Source: Nocardioides astragali (GTDB lineage Bacteria; Actinomycetota; Actinomycetes; Propionibacteriales; Nocardioidaceae). Taken from it: a stretch of 64,000 bases of DNA. Location: NCBI RefSeq assembly GCF_024436375.1, contig NZ_JAFMZM010000006.1, positions 412,510 through 476,509 on the forward strand. The letters are read 5' to 3'. The notes under the pieces were generated by a model. The model was not told the origin of the DNA. It saw only the letters and a program-made list of their open reading frames with translations, and ran no database searches. The position numbers were made by a program, and so were the translations under genes. Of the stretch, positions 31,463-39,433 are shown in pieces (within the stretch, counting starts at the first letter, position 1; every line of letters begins with the position of its first letter).

Positions 31463-32853
31463 TGGCCGACCACATCGTCATCGTCGGCGGCGGCCCGGGC
31501 GGCTACGAGGCGGCGCACGTCGCCGCGCAGCTCGGCGCCGAGGTCACCGTCGTCGACACCGACGGTGTCGGAGGGTCGGCCGTGCTCACCGACTGCGTGC
31601 CCAGCAAGACGCTCATCGCCACCTCCGAGCTGATGACCGACATGTCGTCGGCGCAGGAGCTCGGGGTCAACTTCCACGACCACCAGGGCGACGCCGCCAC
31701 CACGATCACCGTCGACCTCGCGCGGGTCAACGCCCGCGTGAAGCAGCTCGCGGCCGACCAGTCGGCCGACATCGCGGCCCGCCTCGACCGCGACGGCGTA
31801 CGCGTGGTGACGGGTCGTGGCCGGCTCGGGCCCGACCTCACCGTCACGGCCACCACCGCCGACGGCGAGGAGACGCTGCAGGCCGACGCGATCATCGTGG
31901 CGACCGGAGCTGCGCCGCGCACCCTGCCCAGTGCCAAGCCCGACGGCGAGCGGATCCTGACCTGGGAGCAGGTCTACGACCTCACCGAGGTCCCGGAGAA
32001 GCTGATAGTGGTCGGCTCGGGCGTCACCGGCGCCGAGTTCGCCAGCGCCTACCTGTCCCTCGGCATCGACGTCACCCTCGTGAGCAGCCGCGACCGGGTG
32101 CTGCCGGGCGAGGACGCCGACGCGTCCGCCGTCCTCGAGGACGTGCTCACCCGCCGCGGGATGAACGTCCTCGGGCAGTCGCGCATGCAGTCGGTCACCC
32201 GCGAGGGCGACACCGTCACGGTGACCCTGACCGACGGCCGTACGGTCAGCGGCAGCCACTGCATCCTCGCGCTCGGCTCGGTCCCCAACACCGCCGACCT
32301 GGGCCTCGAGGACGCAGGCGTCACCGTCGACGACGGCGGCTTCGTGAAGGTCGACCGGGTCTCCCGCACGTCGGCGCGCGGGATCTACGCCGCCGGAGAC
32401 TGCACGGGCGTGCTGATGCTGGCCTCGGTCGCTGCGATGCAGGGCCGGATCGCGATGTGGCACTTCCTCGGCGACGCGGTCTCGCCGCTGGACCTCAAGA
32501 AGGTCTCCTCCAACGTCTTCACCTCGCCGGAGATCGCCACGGTCGGGTGGTCGCAGAACGCCGTCGACGCGGGCGAGATCCGGGCCCAGGTCGTGATGCT
32601 GCCGCTGGCCGGCAACGCCCGCGCCAAGATGCAGGGCGTGCGCGACGGTTTCGTGAAGCTCTTCTGCCGCCCCGGCACCGGCATCGTCGTCGGGGGAGTG
32701 GTCGTCGCACCGCGCGCCTCCGAGCTGATCCACCCCGTCTCGATCGCGGTGTCGGAGTCGCTGACGGCCGACCAGCTGGCTCAGGCCTTCACGGTCTACC
32801 CGTCGATGAGCGGCTCGGTCGCCGAGGCCGCGCGGCGGCTGCACCGGGTCTGA
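31462..32853 (+). CDS. NAD(P)H-quinone reductase, LpdA-type (one redox Cys missing)
   Basis: 463 residues, homologous along its length to lipoamide dehydrogenases. In place of CxxxxC the sequence is GGSAVLTDCVPSK: first Cys replaced by Ala40, only Cys45 retained. The catalytic His of the dimer partner is also not in the usual HPTxxE context (VYPSMSGSV). In M. tuberculosis the cysteine-deficient LpdA (Rv3303c) is a quinone reductase rather than a lipoamide dehydrogenase; the same role is inferred here. Translation is coupled to the true Lpd gene by TGATG. Confidence 0.88.
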   Translation: MADHIVIVGGGPGGYEAAHVAAQLGAEVTVVDTDGVGGSAVLTDCVPSKTLIATSELMTDMSSAQELGVNFHDHQGDAATTITVDLARVNARVKQLAADQSADIAARLDRDGVRVVTGRGRLGPDLTVTATTADGEETLQADAIIVATGAAPRTLPSAKPDGERILTWEQVYDLTEVPEKLIVVGSGVTGAEFASAYLSLGIDVTLVSSRDRVLPGEDADASAVLEDVLTRRGMNVLGQSRMQSVTREGDTVTVTLTDGRTVSGSHCILALGSVPNTADLGLEDAGVTVDDGGFVKVDRVSRTSARGIYAAGDCTGVLMLASVAAMQGRIAMWHFLGDAVSPLDLKKVSSNVFTSPEIATVGWSQNAVDAGEIRAQVVMLPLAGNARAKMQGVRDGFVKLFCRPGTGIVVGGVVVAPRASELIHPVSIAVSESLTADQLAQAFTVYPSMSGSVAEAARRLHRV

Positions 32854-32872
32854 TCGTCGACGGGTCCTGGCG

Positions 32873-32886
32873 CGGCTGATCAGCCG
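32873..32886. terminator. Palindrome over the stop of the Gly-tail protein gene
   Basis: CGGCTGATCAGCCG is a perfect 14-bp palindrome in the 26-bp gap between convergent genes and contains the minus-strand stop (TCA at 32880-32882). It has no loop and no U tract, so termination is unproven. Confidence 0.3.
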
Positions 32887-33680
32887 TCGCCGCCGCCCCC
32901 GCCGCCGTCTCCGCCACCGAAGTCTCCGCCCCCGCCGACGTCCCCGCCGTAGCCGGAGAAGTCGTGGCCGTCGATCATTCCTCCCTCGGCCCACGCACCG
33001 GGGTCCGCCCACGCGGCGCCCAGCGGTACCTCGACACCCGCCCGCCCCGCCAGGCCACCGCCGACGTAGGCCATCGTGAGCCGCTCGGCCTCCATACGGC
33101 CCTCCTTCACCAGCTCGTGGTACCAGCCTGCGGCCCACGCGGCGTAGAGCGGTCCCGAGGCGAACCAGGCGACCCGGCGATCGCCCAGCCGCACCAGCCG
33201 GACCTCGGGCTGCGCGCCGGCGGCCAGTCGCTCGGCGTCGCGGAAGCACACCGGGACCTCGCGGGGCACTCCGCCCACAGGCGCCCACTCGACGTCGCGG
33301 CTCGCCGGCCCGTGCGCGGGGTCGAAGAAGCACGGCGGGCGGCGCTCGGGCCGGGCGTCGCCGGCCTGCGCCGCCAGCACGCACGCCTGGTGGAAGCGGC
33401 CGTCGGCCAGCCGCGCGGTCACGCCGGTGACGTCCGCAGCCGCCGACGAGCGCCGCAGCGCGGCCTTGGCGTCCTCGTAGGAGTCCAGCGCCCGCTGGTA
33501 GTCGGCCCGCATGGCGTCGTCCAGGTCGGTGGACAGGGTGTCGAAGTGCAGCTGCGAGAGCTCCTCGCCGAACCGGGTCACGTCCTCGTCGGCCGCGCGG
33601 CGCACGTGCCGGAAGGCATCGAGCTCCGCGAGCTCGAGCTGGTGCCTCTCCCGCCGTCGGCGACCGAGCATGCGCTCCAT
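32880..33680 (-). CDS. Hypothetical protein with Gly-Asp-rich C-terminal tail
   Basis: 266 residues, not recognised. An Arg/Glu-rich N-terminus (RRRRERHQLELAELD) is followed by a helix-rich region, then a WYHELVKEGRMEAERLTMAY segment and a tail of Gly with Asp/Phe (GGGGDFGGGDGGGGGGDG). No signal peptide, transmembrane helix or catalytic motif. The tail resembles those of TPM/YgcG-type surface proteins but the body does not match. It is divergent from the SpoIID-like gene, 93 nt away. Start ATG 33680 is weakly supported. Confidence 0.6.
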   Translation of the reverse strand: MERMLGRRRRERHQLELAELDAFRHVRRAADEDVTRFGEELSQLHFDTLSTDLDDAMRADYQRALDSYEDAKAALRRSSAAADVTGVTARLADGRFHQACVLAAQAGDARPERRPPCFFDPAHGPASRDVEWAPVGGVPREVPVCFRDAERLAAGAQPEVRLVRLGDRRVAWFASGPLYAAWAAGWYHELVKEGRMEAERLTMAYVGGGLAGRAGVEVPLGAAWADPGAWAEGGMIDGHDFSGYGGDVGGGGDFGGGDGGGGGGDG

Positions 33681-33726
33681 GATGCCATCGATCCCACGGT
33701 CGGTTCCGGGTGTTCTGGACCGGCTG

Positions 33727-33764
33727 TACTCTGGGTGATTCTGCTGACCGACTTCTCGGGGGAG
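33727..33764 (+). promoter_or_regulatory. -10 and ribosome-binding site of the SpoIID-like gene
   Basis: TACTCT at 33727-33732 is a -10 candidate. GGGGGAG ending at 33764 lies nine bases before the ATG at 33774, so this gene appears leadered, unlike many neighbours. Confidence 0.4.
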
Positions 33765-33773
33765 AACTCACCG

Positions 33774-34997
33774 ATGCTGCGCACCCGCCCTCCTCGCCTG
33801 CTGCTCGCGCTGCTCGCCGGCGCCGTGCTGCTGCCCGTCCTGCCCGCCGAGGCCGCGCCGCGCAAGTTGGTAGAGACCTGGGCCACCCCCGGCAGCACCG
33901 CGATCACGCTGACCGGCCACGGCTTCGGGCACGGTCACGGGCTCTCCCAGTACGGCGCCCTCGGCGCGGCCCAGCAAGGACTGACCTGGCAGCAGATCGA
34001 CGAGTTCTACTACCCCGGCACCACGTGGGGCGAGATCAGGGGCAAGATCCGCGTGCTGATCACCGCCGACACCGGTCGCGACGTACAGGTCGTGGCCTCT
34101 CGGGGGATCAAGGTCAGCAGCCTCGCCCGCTCGCGCACCTGGCGGCTCCCGACGGTCGGGGCGAAGAAGTGGCGCCTGGTCGCCGCGGGTGACGACACGG
34201 CGGTGCAGTTCACGAGAGGTGGCGCCTGGCGGACGTGGAAGAAGGTGCCGGGGGAGGCCGAGTTCTCCTCGGCGACCGGGCTCCTGACGCTGGTGCTCCC
34301 CGGGGCCCGCCGTGACTACCGGGGCACCCTGCAGTCGGTCGCGCCCCGCCAGGGCAAGCGGCAGACGGTCAACAAGCTCAGCATGGAGGCCTACCTGCGC
34401 GGCGTCGTGCCGCAGGAGGTCCCCGCGCTGTGGGAGCCCGCCGCGGTCAGCGCCCAGTCGGTGGCCGCGCGCACCTACGCCGCGTTCGAGCGCTCGCACC
34501 CCTCCGCCGGCCACTACGACCTGTGCGACACCACGCAGTGCCAGGTCTACGGAGGTGCCGACGTCGAGCACCCCGCCGCCACGGCCGCGATCCAGGCCAC
34601 CGCCAGGCAGGGACTGTTCTACGACGGCCGCCCCGCCTTCACCCAGTTCTCCGCCAGCAACGGCGGCTTCTCCTCGGCCGGGTCGATGCCCTACCTCGTC
34701 GCCCAGGCCGACCCGTACGACGGCGTGACCGGCCACAAGTACTCCACCTGGACCACCACGATCGACGACACCCAGGTCGAGAAGCACTGGCCGGCGATCG
34801 GCGACCTGACCGCCATCGAGGTGACCTCACGCGACGGCAACGGCGAGTGGGGAGGCCGGGTCACCGACTTGGCCTTCATCGGAACCACCGGCACCGCCCG
34901 GGTCGACGGCGACACGGTCCGCTCCTACCTCGGGCTCTACTCCGACTGGTTCACCTTCACGGTCGCCCCGCACCAGAAGGGACCAGCACGCCCGTGA
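33774..34997 (+). CDS. Secreted SpoIID/LytB-domain protein (probable peptidoglycan lytic enzyme)
   Basis: 407 residues. Signal peptide MLRTRPPRLLLALLAGAVLLPVLPAEA, then GHGFGHGHGLSQYGA, the typical SpoIID entry motif, and the core SMEAYLRGVVPQEVPALWEPAAVSAQSVAARTYA with the family Glu residues. SpoIID cleaves peptidoglycan glycan strands in Bacillus; in non-sporulating actinobacteria the domain usually marks cell-wall hydrolases. A surface role is inferred. Its stop overlaps the next GTG (GTGA), so a lipoprotein hydrolase is coupled downstream. Confidence 0.88.
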   Translation: MLRTRPPRLLLALLAGAVLLPVLPAEAAPRKLVETWATPGSTAITLTGHGFGHGHGLSQYGALGAAQQGLTWQQIDEFYYPGTTWGEIRGKIRVLITADTGRDVQVVASRGIKVSSLARSRTWRLPTVGAKKWRLVAAGDDTAVQFTRGGAWRTWKKVPGEAEFSSATGLLTLVLPGARRDYRGTLQSVAPRQGKRQTVNKLSMEAYLRGVVPQEVPALWEPAAVSAQSVAARTYAAFERSHPSAGHYDLCDTTQCQVYGGADVEHPAATAAIQATARQGLFYDGRPAFTQFSASNGGFSSAGSMPYLVAQADPYDGVTGHKYSTWTTTIDDTQVEKHWPAIGDLTAIEVTSRDGNGEWGGRVTDLAFIGTTGTARVDGDTVRSYLGLYSDWFTFTVAPHQKGPARP

Positions 34998-35935
34998 CGG
35001 GTCCACGCCGGTGGTCGGCGGCGCTGCTCGCCGCCCTGGCACTCGCCGCCACCGGGTGTGAGGCGGGCGGGGTGACCGACGGCGACGCCGGGCTGCCCGA
35101 CCCGATCGTCGACACCGAGGTGACCACCCCGATCGACTACGTCGCGCTGGGGGACTCCTTCTCCGCAGGCCCGTTCATAGGCACCATGCGCACCGACCCC
35201 CAGGGGTGCGCCCGGTCCCGCGACAACTACCCGGCCTTCCTCGCCGACTGGCTCGACGTCGCGAGCTACACCGACGTCACCTGCTCCGCGGCGGTCACCG
35301 CGGACCTCTACGCGCCGATGCGGATGTACGACGGCAACATCGCCCCGCCCCAGCTCGACGCGGTCTCGGCCGACACCGACCTGGTGACGATCGGCATCGG
35401 CGGCAACGACTTCTCGATCTACGACTCGCTGATCCGGTGCCAGGAGCCCGGCGGTCCCTGCCCGGTCGAGGAGCTCGAGGCCGACGCCCGCAAGGTCGCC
35501 GATCGCATCGCGCGGGCAGTGCGACGCATCCGGAAGGCTGCACCCGACGCCGCCGTCCACGTCGTGGGCTATCCCGACATCCTGCCGACCGAGGGCACCT
35601 GCCGGGCCGTCGGCGTCCCGGCCGACGTGCTCGGTCCTGTGACCGGGATCGCCGGCCTGCTCAACGACTCGCTGGAGAAGGGCGCGGCGGCGGCAGGAGC
35701 GTCGTACGTCGACGTCGAGGCGATCTCGGAGGGGCACGACGTGTGCGCCAAGGGCCGCGCCTGGGTCAACGGGCCCCGGTTCCGCGCCGGCGTCGCTGCG
35801 CCGTTCCACCCCAAGATCAACGGGATGCGTGGCGTGGCCGCCGAGGTGTTCCGGCAGGTCACGGGCGAAGATCCGGCGGAGGTCACCGAGTACGCCGAGC
35901 CGGACCCGGACGTCGTGGTGCTCAACGAGGGTTGA
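34994..35935 (+). CDS. SGNH/GDSL-family lipoprotein hydrolase
   Basis: 313 residues. The lipoprotein signal is basic residues, LLAALALAAT, then GC with lipid-attached Cys22. SGNH blocks are complete: GDSFSAG with nucleophile Ser55, GIGGNDFS (block III Asn) and FHPKING (block V His). Acyl-ester hydrolysis at the cell surface is likely, as for lipases and acetylxylan/peptidoglycan deacetylase relatives. It is coupled to the SpoIID-like gene, and ends inside the last bases of convergent pyc (14-bp overlap). Confidence 0.9.
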   Translation: MTGPRRWSAALLAALALAATGCEAGGVTDGDAGLPDPIVDTEVTTPIDYVALGDSFSAGPFIGTMRTDPQGCARSRDNYPAFLADWLDVASYTDVTCSAAVTADLYAPMRMYDGNIAPPQLDAVSADTDLVTIGIGGNDFSIYDSLIRCQEPGGPCPVEELEADARKVADRIARAVRRIRKAAPDAAVHVVGYPDILPTEGTCRAVGVPADVLGPVTGIAGLLNDSLEKGAAAAGASYVDVEAISEGHDVCAKGRAWVNGPRFRAGVAAPFHPKINGMRGVAAEVFRQVTGEDPAEVTEYAEPDPDVVVLNEG

Positions 35936-38900
35936 TCACCAGCACGAGGTCGCCGCCCTCGACGGCCTGGGTGGAGCGGACGGCCAGTCGGCTCACCGTG
36001 CCGGCGACCGGAGCGGTGATCGATGCCTCCATCTTCATCGCCTCGATGGTCGCCACCGTCTGGCCGGCCTCGACCGTGTCGCCCTCGGCCACTGTCACGG
36101 TCACCGCACCGTCGTACGGTGCCGCGACCTGACCGGGGGATGCGAGGTCGGCCTTCTCGGCCGAGACGACCTCGGCGGAGACGCTGCGGTCGCGCACCGA
36201 CACCGGACGGAGCTGGCCGTCGATCGTGGCCAGCACGTTGCGGAGGCCACGCTCGTCGGGCTCGCTGATCGCCTCGAGCCCGTAGAGGACCTGCTTGCCC
36301 TCGCGCAGCTGTACGGGGTGCTCCCCGCCGCGCCGCAGGCCGTAGAGGTAGTCGACGGTCGGCAGCACGGACAGGTCGCCGTAGAGCTCGCGCGACTCGA
36401 GGAACGCCGTAGTGGGTCCGGGGAACAGCAGCTCGTTGAGGGTCGCGCGCCGGTCGGTGTCCAGCCCCGCCAGCTGCTCGGGCGTGAGGGTTTCGCTGGG
36501 CCGCTTCCAGGTGCGGCCCGCGAGAGCCTTGGTGCGGAACGGCTCGGGCCAGCCGCCCGGCGGGTCGCCGAGCTCACCGTTGAGGAAGCCGATGACCGAG
36601 TCGGGGATGTCGTAGGAGGCGGGATCCGCCTCGAACTCCGCCGGGTCGGCGCCGGCTGCGACCAGCGCGAGCGCGAGGTCGCCGACGACCTTGGAGGACG
36701 GTGTCACCTTGACGACGTTGCCGAGGATGTCGTTGGCCGCGGCATACATGTCCTCGACCTGCTCGAACTTCTCCCCGAGGCCCAGCGCGATCGCCTGCTG
36801 GCGCAGGTTGGACAGCTGGCCGCCGGGGATCTCGTGGCGGTAGACCCGCCCGGTCGGTGCCGGCAGGCCCGACTCGAAGGGCGCGTAGACGCGGCGCGTG
36901 GCCTCCCAGTAGGGCTCCATCGCGTTGACGGCATCCAGCCTGAGGCCGGTCTCCCGCGGCGAGTGGTCGGTGGCGGAGATGAGCGCCGAGAGGGCGGGCT
37001 GCGAGGTGGTGCCGGCCATCGACGCGCAGGCGGCGTCCACGGCGTCGACCCCGGCATCGATCGCGGCCAGGAGGGTGGCGAGCTGGCCGCCGGGGGTGTC
37101 GTGGGTGTGGAGGTGGACGGGGAGGTCGAAGCGCTCACGCAGCGCGGTCACCAGGGTCCGGGCGGCGGGGGCGCGGAGCAGCCCGGCCATGTCCTTGACC
37201 GCGAGCACGTGGGCGCCGGCGTCGACGATCTGCTCGGCCAGCCGGAGGTAGTAGTCCAGCGTGTAGAGCTTCTCCGAGGGCGAGGACAGGTCACCGGTGT
37301 AGCACAGCGCGACCTCGGCCACGGTCGTCCCGGTCGCTCGCACGGCGTCGATCGCCGGGCGCATCTGCGAGACGTCGTTGAGGGCGTCGAAGATCCGGAA
37401 GACGTCGATGCCGGTCTCCGCGGCCTCCTGCACGAAGGCCTCGGTGACCTGCGTCGGGTAGGGCGTGTAGCCGACCGTGTTGCGCCCGCGCAGCAGCATC
37501 TGCAGGCCGATGTTGGGGACTGCCTCGCGCAGCGCCGCGAGCCGCTCCCACGGGTCCTCGGACAGGAAGCGCAGCGCCACGTCGTACGTCGCTCCGCCCC
37601 AGCACTCGAGCGACCAGAGCTCGGGCGTGGTGCGGGCGACGTGGTCGGCCACGGCGACGAGGTCGCGGGTGCGGACCCGGGTCGCGAGGAGGGACTGATG
37701 GGCGTCGCGGAAGGTCGTGTCGGTGACGGCCACGTGCTTCTGGGCGCGCAACCGACGGGCGAACTCGTCGGGGCCGATCTCGCGCAGCAGCTGGCGGGTG
37801 CCGGCGGGGACGGGCTGCGATCGGTCGAGTGCGGGCAGCTTGCTGGCCGCCGACACCGTCACCGGCGCCGGGCCGTGCGGCTGGTTGACCGTGACGTCGG
37901 CGAGGTAGGCGAGCAGGCGCGACGCGCTCTCGCCGCCGACGCGGGGGCGGAGCAGCTGGGGGTGGTCCTCGATGAACGAGGTGGTCACCCCGCCGGCCGC
38001 GAAGTCGGGGTCGGCGAGCACCGCCTGCAGGAAGCCGACGTTGGTGGACACGCCACGGATGCGGAACTCCAGCAGGGCCCGCCGGGCTTTCTGGACGGCC
38101 GACTCGAAGGTGCGGCCGCGACAGGTGAGCTTGGCCAGCATCGAGTCGAAGTGGGGGCTGATCTCGGCGCCGGTGTAGGTGGTGCCGCCGTCGAGGCGGA
38201 CGCCGGGGCCACCGGGAGAGCGGTAGGTCGTGATCTTGCCGGTGTCGGGGCGGAACCCGTTGGCCGGGTCCTCGGTGGTGATGCGGCACTGGAGGGCGAA
38301 GCCCTGCGGCCGGACCGAGTCCTGCGTGAGCCCGAGGTCGGCGAGCGTCGCGCCGGCTGCGATCAGCATCTGTGACTGCACGAGGTCGACCGCGGTGACC
38401 TCCTCGGTCACGGTGTGCTCGACCTGGATGCGGGGGTTCATCTCGATGAAGACGTATCGGCCCTGCGGGTCGAGGAGGAACTCGACCGTGCCGGCGTTCT
38501 TGTAGCCGATCTCGCGCGCGAAGCGCACCGCGTCGGCGCACATCCGGTCGCGCAGCTCGGGGTCGAGGTGGGGGGCGGGGGCGATCTCGACGACCTTCTG
38601 GTGGCGCCGCTGGACCGAGCAGTCGCGCTCGTAGAGGTGGATGACGCCGCCCTCGGAGCCGGTGCCGTCGGAGAGGATCTGCACCTCGATGTGGCGCGGG
38701 TCGACCACGGCCTGCTCGATGAACACGGTCGGGTCGCCGAAGGCGCCCTCGGCCTCGCGCATGCAGGTCTCGATCGCCTCGCGGAGCCCGGCGCGGTCCT
38801 CGACGCGGCGCATGCCCCGACCGCCGCCGCCCGCCACCGCCTTGACGAAGAGCGGGATCTCGCCCCGCTCCTCCAGGAGCGCCTCCGCCGCCTCGAGGAG

Positions 38901-39329
38901 CGCGTCGACGTCGGTGGAGGGCTCCACCGACGCCAGCACCGGTACGCCGGCAGCCTTGGCGGCCGCGATCGCGCGCGCCTTGTTGCCGGTCAGCGTCAGC
39001 ACCTCGGCGCTGGGACCGATGAAGGTGATGCCCGCGGCGGCGCACGCCTCGGCCAGCGCGGGGTTCTCCGAGAGGAAGCCGTAGCCGGGGTAGACGGCGT
39101 CGGCGCCGCACTTCACGGCGACCTCGACGATCGCCTGCGGGTCGAGGTAGGCGCGCACGGGGTGCCCGACCTCGCCGATCTGGTAGGCCTCCTCGGCCTT
39201 CATCCGGTGCTCGGACCACCGGTCCTCGTGCGGGAAGACGGCAACCGTCCGCGAACCGATCTCGCGGGCGGCGCGGAGGGCCCTGACTGCGATCTCGCCG
39301 CGGTTGGCGATGAGGACCTTGGAGAACAT
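35922..39329 (-). CDS. pyc: Pyruvate carboxylase
   Basis: Anaplerotic carboxylation of pyruvate to oxaloacetate. 1135 residues in the order biotin carboxylase (KVLIANRGEIAVR at 4-16, GGGGRGMRRV ATP loop, EMNPRIQVEHTVTEE), carboxyltransferase (TDTTFRDAHQSLLATR, KDMAGLL, HTHDTPGG) and biotin carrier (EAMKMEAS with biotinyl Lys). Length matches the single-chain alpha4 type. The ATG at 39329 has TAGCCT (39342 down to 39337) seven bases upstream, so leaderless. It overlaps the convergent lipoprotein gene by 14 bp. Confidence 0.96.
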   Translation of the reverse strand: MFSKVLIANRGEIAVRALRAAREIGSRTVAVFPHEDRWSEHRMKAEEAYQIGEVGHPVRAYLDPQAIVEVAVKCGADAVYPGYGFLSENPALAEACAAAGITFIGPSAEVLTLTGNKARAIAAAKAAGVPVLASVEPSTDVDALLEAAEALLEERGEIPLFVKAVAGGGGRGMRRVEDRAGLREAIETCMREAEGAFGDPTVFIEQAVVDPRHIEVQILSDGTGSEGGVIHLYERDCSVQRRHQKVVEIAPAPHLDPELRDRMCADAVRFAREIGYKNAGTVEFLLDPQGRYVFIEMNPRIQVEHTVTEEVTAVDLVQSQMLIAAGATLADLGLTQDSVRPQGFALQCRITTEDPANGFRPDTGKITTYRSPGGPGVRLDGGTTYTGAEISPHFDSMLAKLTCRGRTFESAVQKARRALLEFRIRGVSTNVGFLQAVLADPDFAAGGVTTSFIEDHPQLLRPRVGGESASRLLAYLADVTVNQPHGPAPVTVSAASKLPALDRSQPVPAGTRQLLREIGPDEFARRLRAQKHVAVTDTTFRDAHQSLLATRVRTRDLVAVADHVARTTPELWSLECWGGATYDVALRFLSEDPWERLAALREAVPNIGLQMLLRGRNTVGYTPYPTQVTEAFVQEAAETGIDVFRIFDALNDVSQMRPAIDAVRATGTTVAEVALCYTGDLSSPSEKLYTLDYYLRLAEQIVDAGAHVLAVKDMAGLLRAPAARTLVTALRERFDLPVHLHTHDTPGGQLATLLAAIDAGVDAVDAACASMAGTTSQPALSALISATDHSPRETGLRLDAVNAMEPYWEATRRVYAPFESGLPAPTGRVYRHEIPGGQLSNLRQQAIALGLGEKFEQVEDMYAAANDILGNVVKVTPSSKVVGDLALALVAAGADPAEFEADPASYDIPDSVIGFLNGELGDPPGGWPEPFRTKALAGRTWKRPSETLTPEQLAGLDTDRRATLNELLFPGPTTAFLESRELYGDLSVLPTVDYLYGLRRGGEHPVQLREGKQVLYGLEAISEPDERGLRNVLATIDGQLRPVSVRDRSVSAEVVSAEKADLASPGQVAAPYDGAVTVTVAEGDTVEAGQTVATIEAMKMEASITAPVAGTVSRLAVRSTQAVEGGDLVLVINPR

Positions 39330-39407
39330 GGCCCGAAGGCTACTGACGGAGGGTGCGCTGGATCACACGTGTCCGCAGGGCGGGCACCGGAGCCGTTCGG
39401 TGCACCG

Positions 39408-39433
39408 CTGAGCGGTCGGGGACGTCCGCTCAG
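39408..39433 (-). terminator. Hairpin over the stop of the FAD dehydrogenase gene
   Basis: CTGAGCGG (39408-39415) pairs with CCGCTCAG (39426-39433) around a 10-nt loop. The minus-strand stop (TCA at 39430-39432) lies in one arm. No U tract follows. It separates this gene from downstream pyc. Confidence 0.4.

Noticed and set aside
35829..38375. 848-residue plus-strand frame antisense to pyruvate carboxylase
   Set aside because: Composition is an antisense shadow and it lies wholly against a complete enzyme gene.
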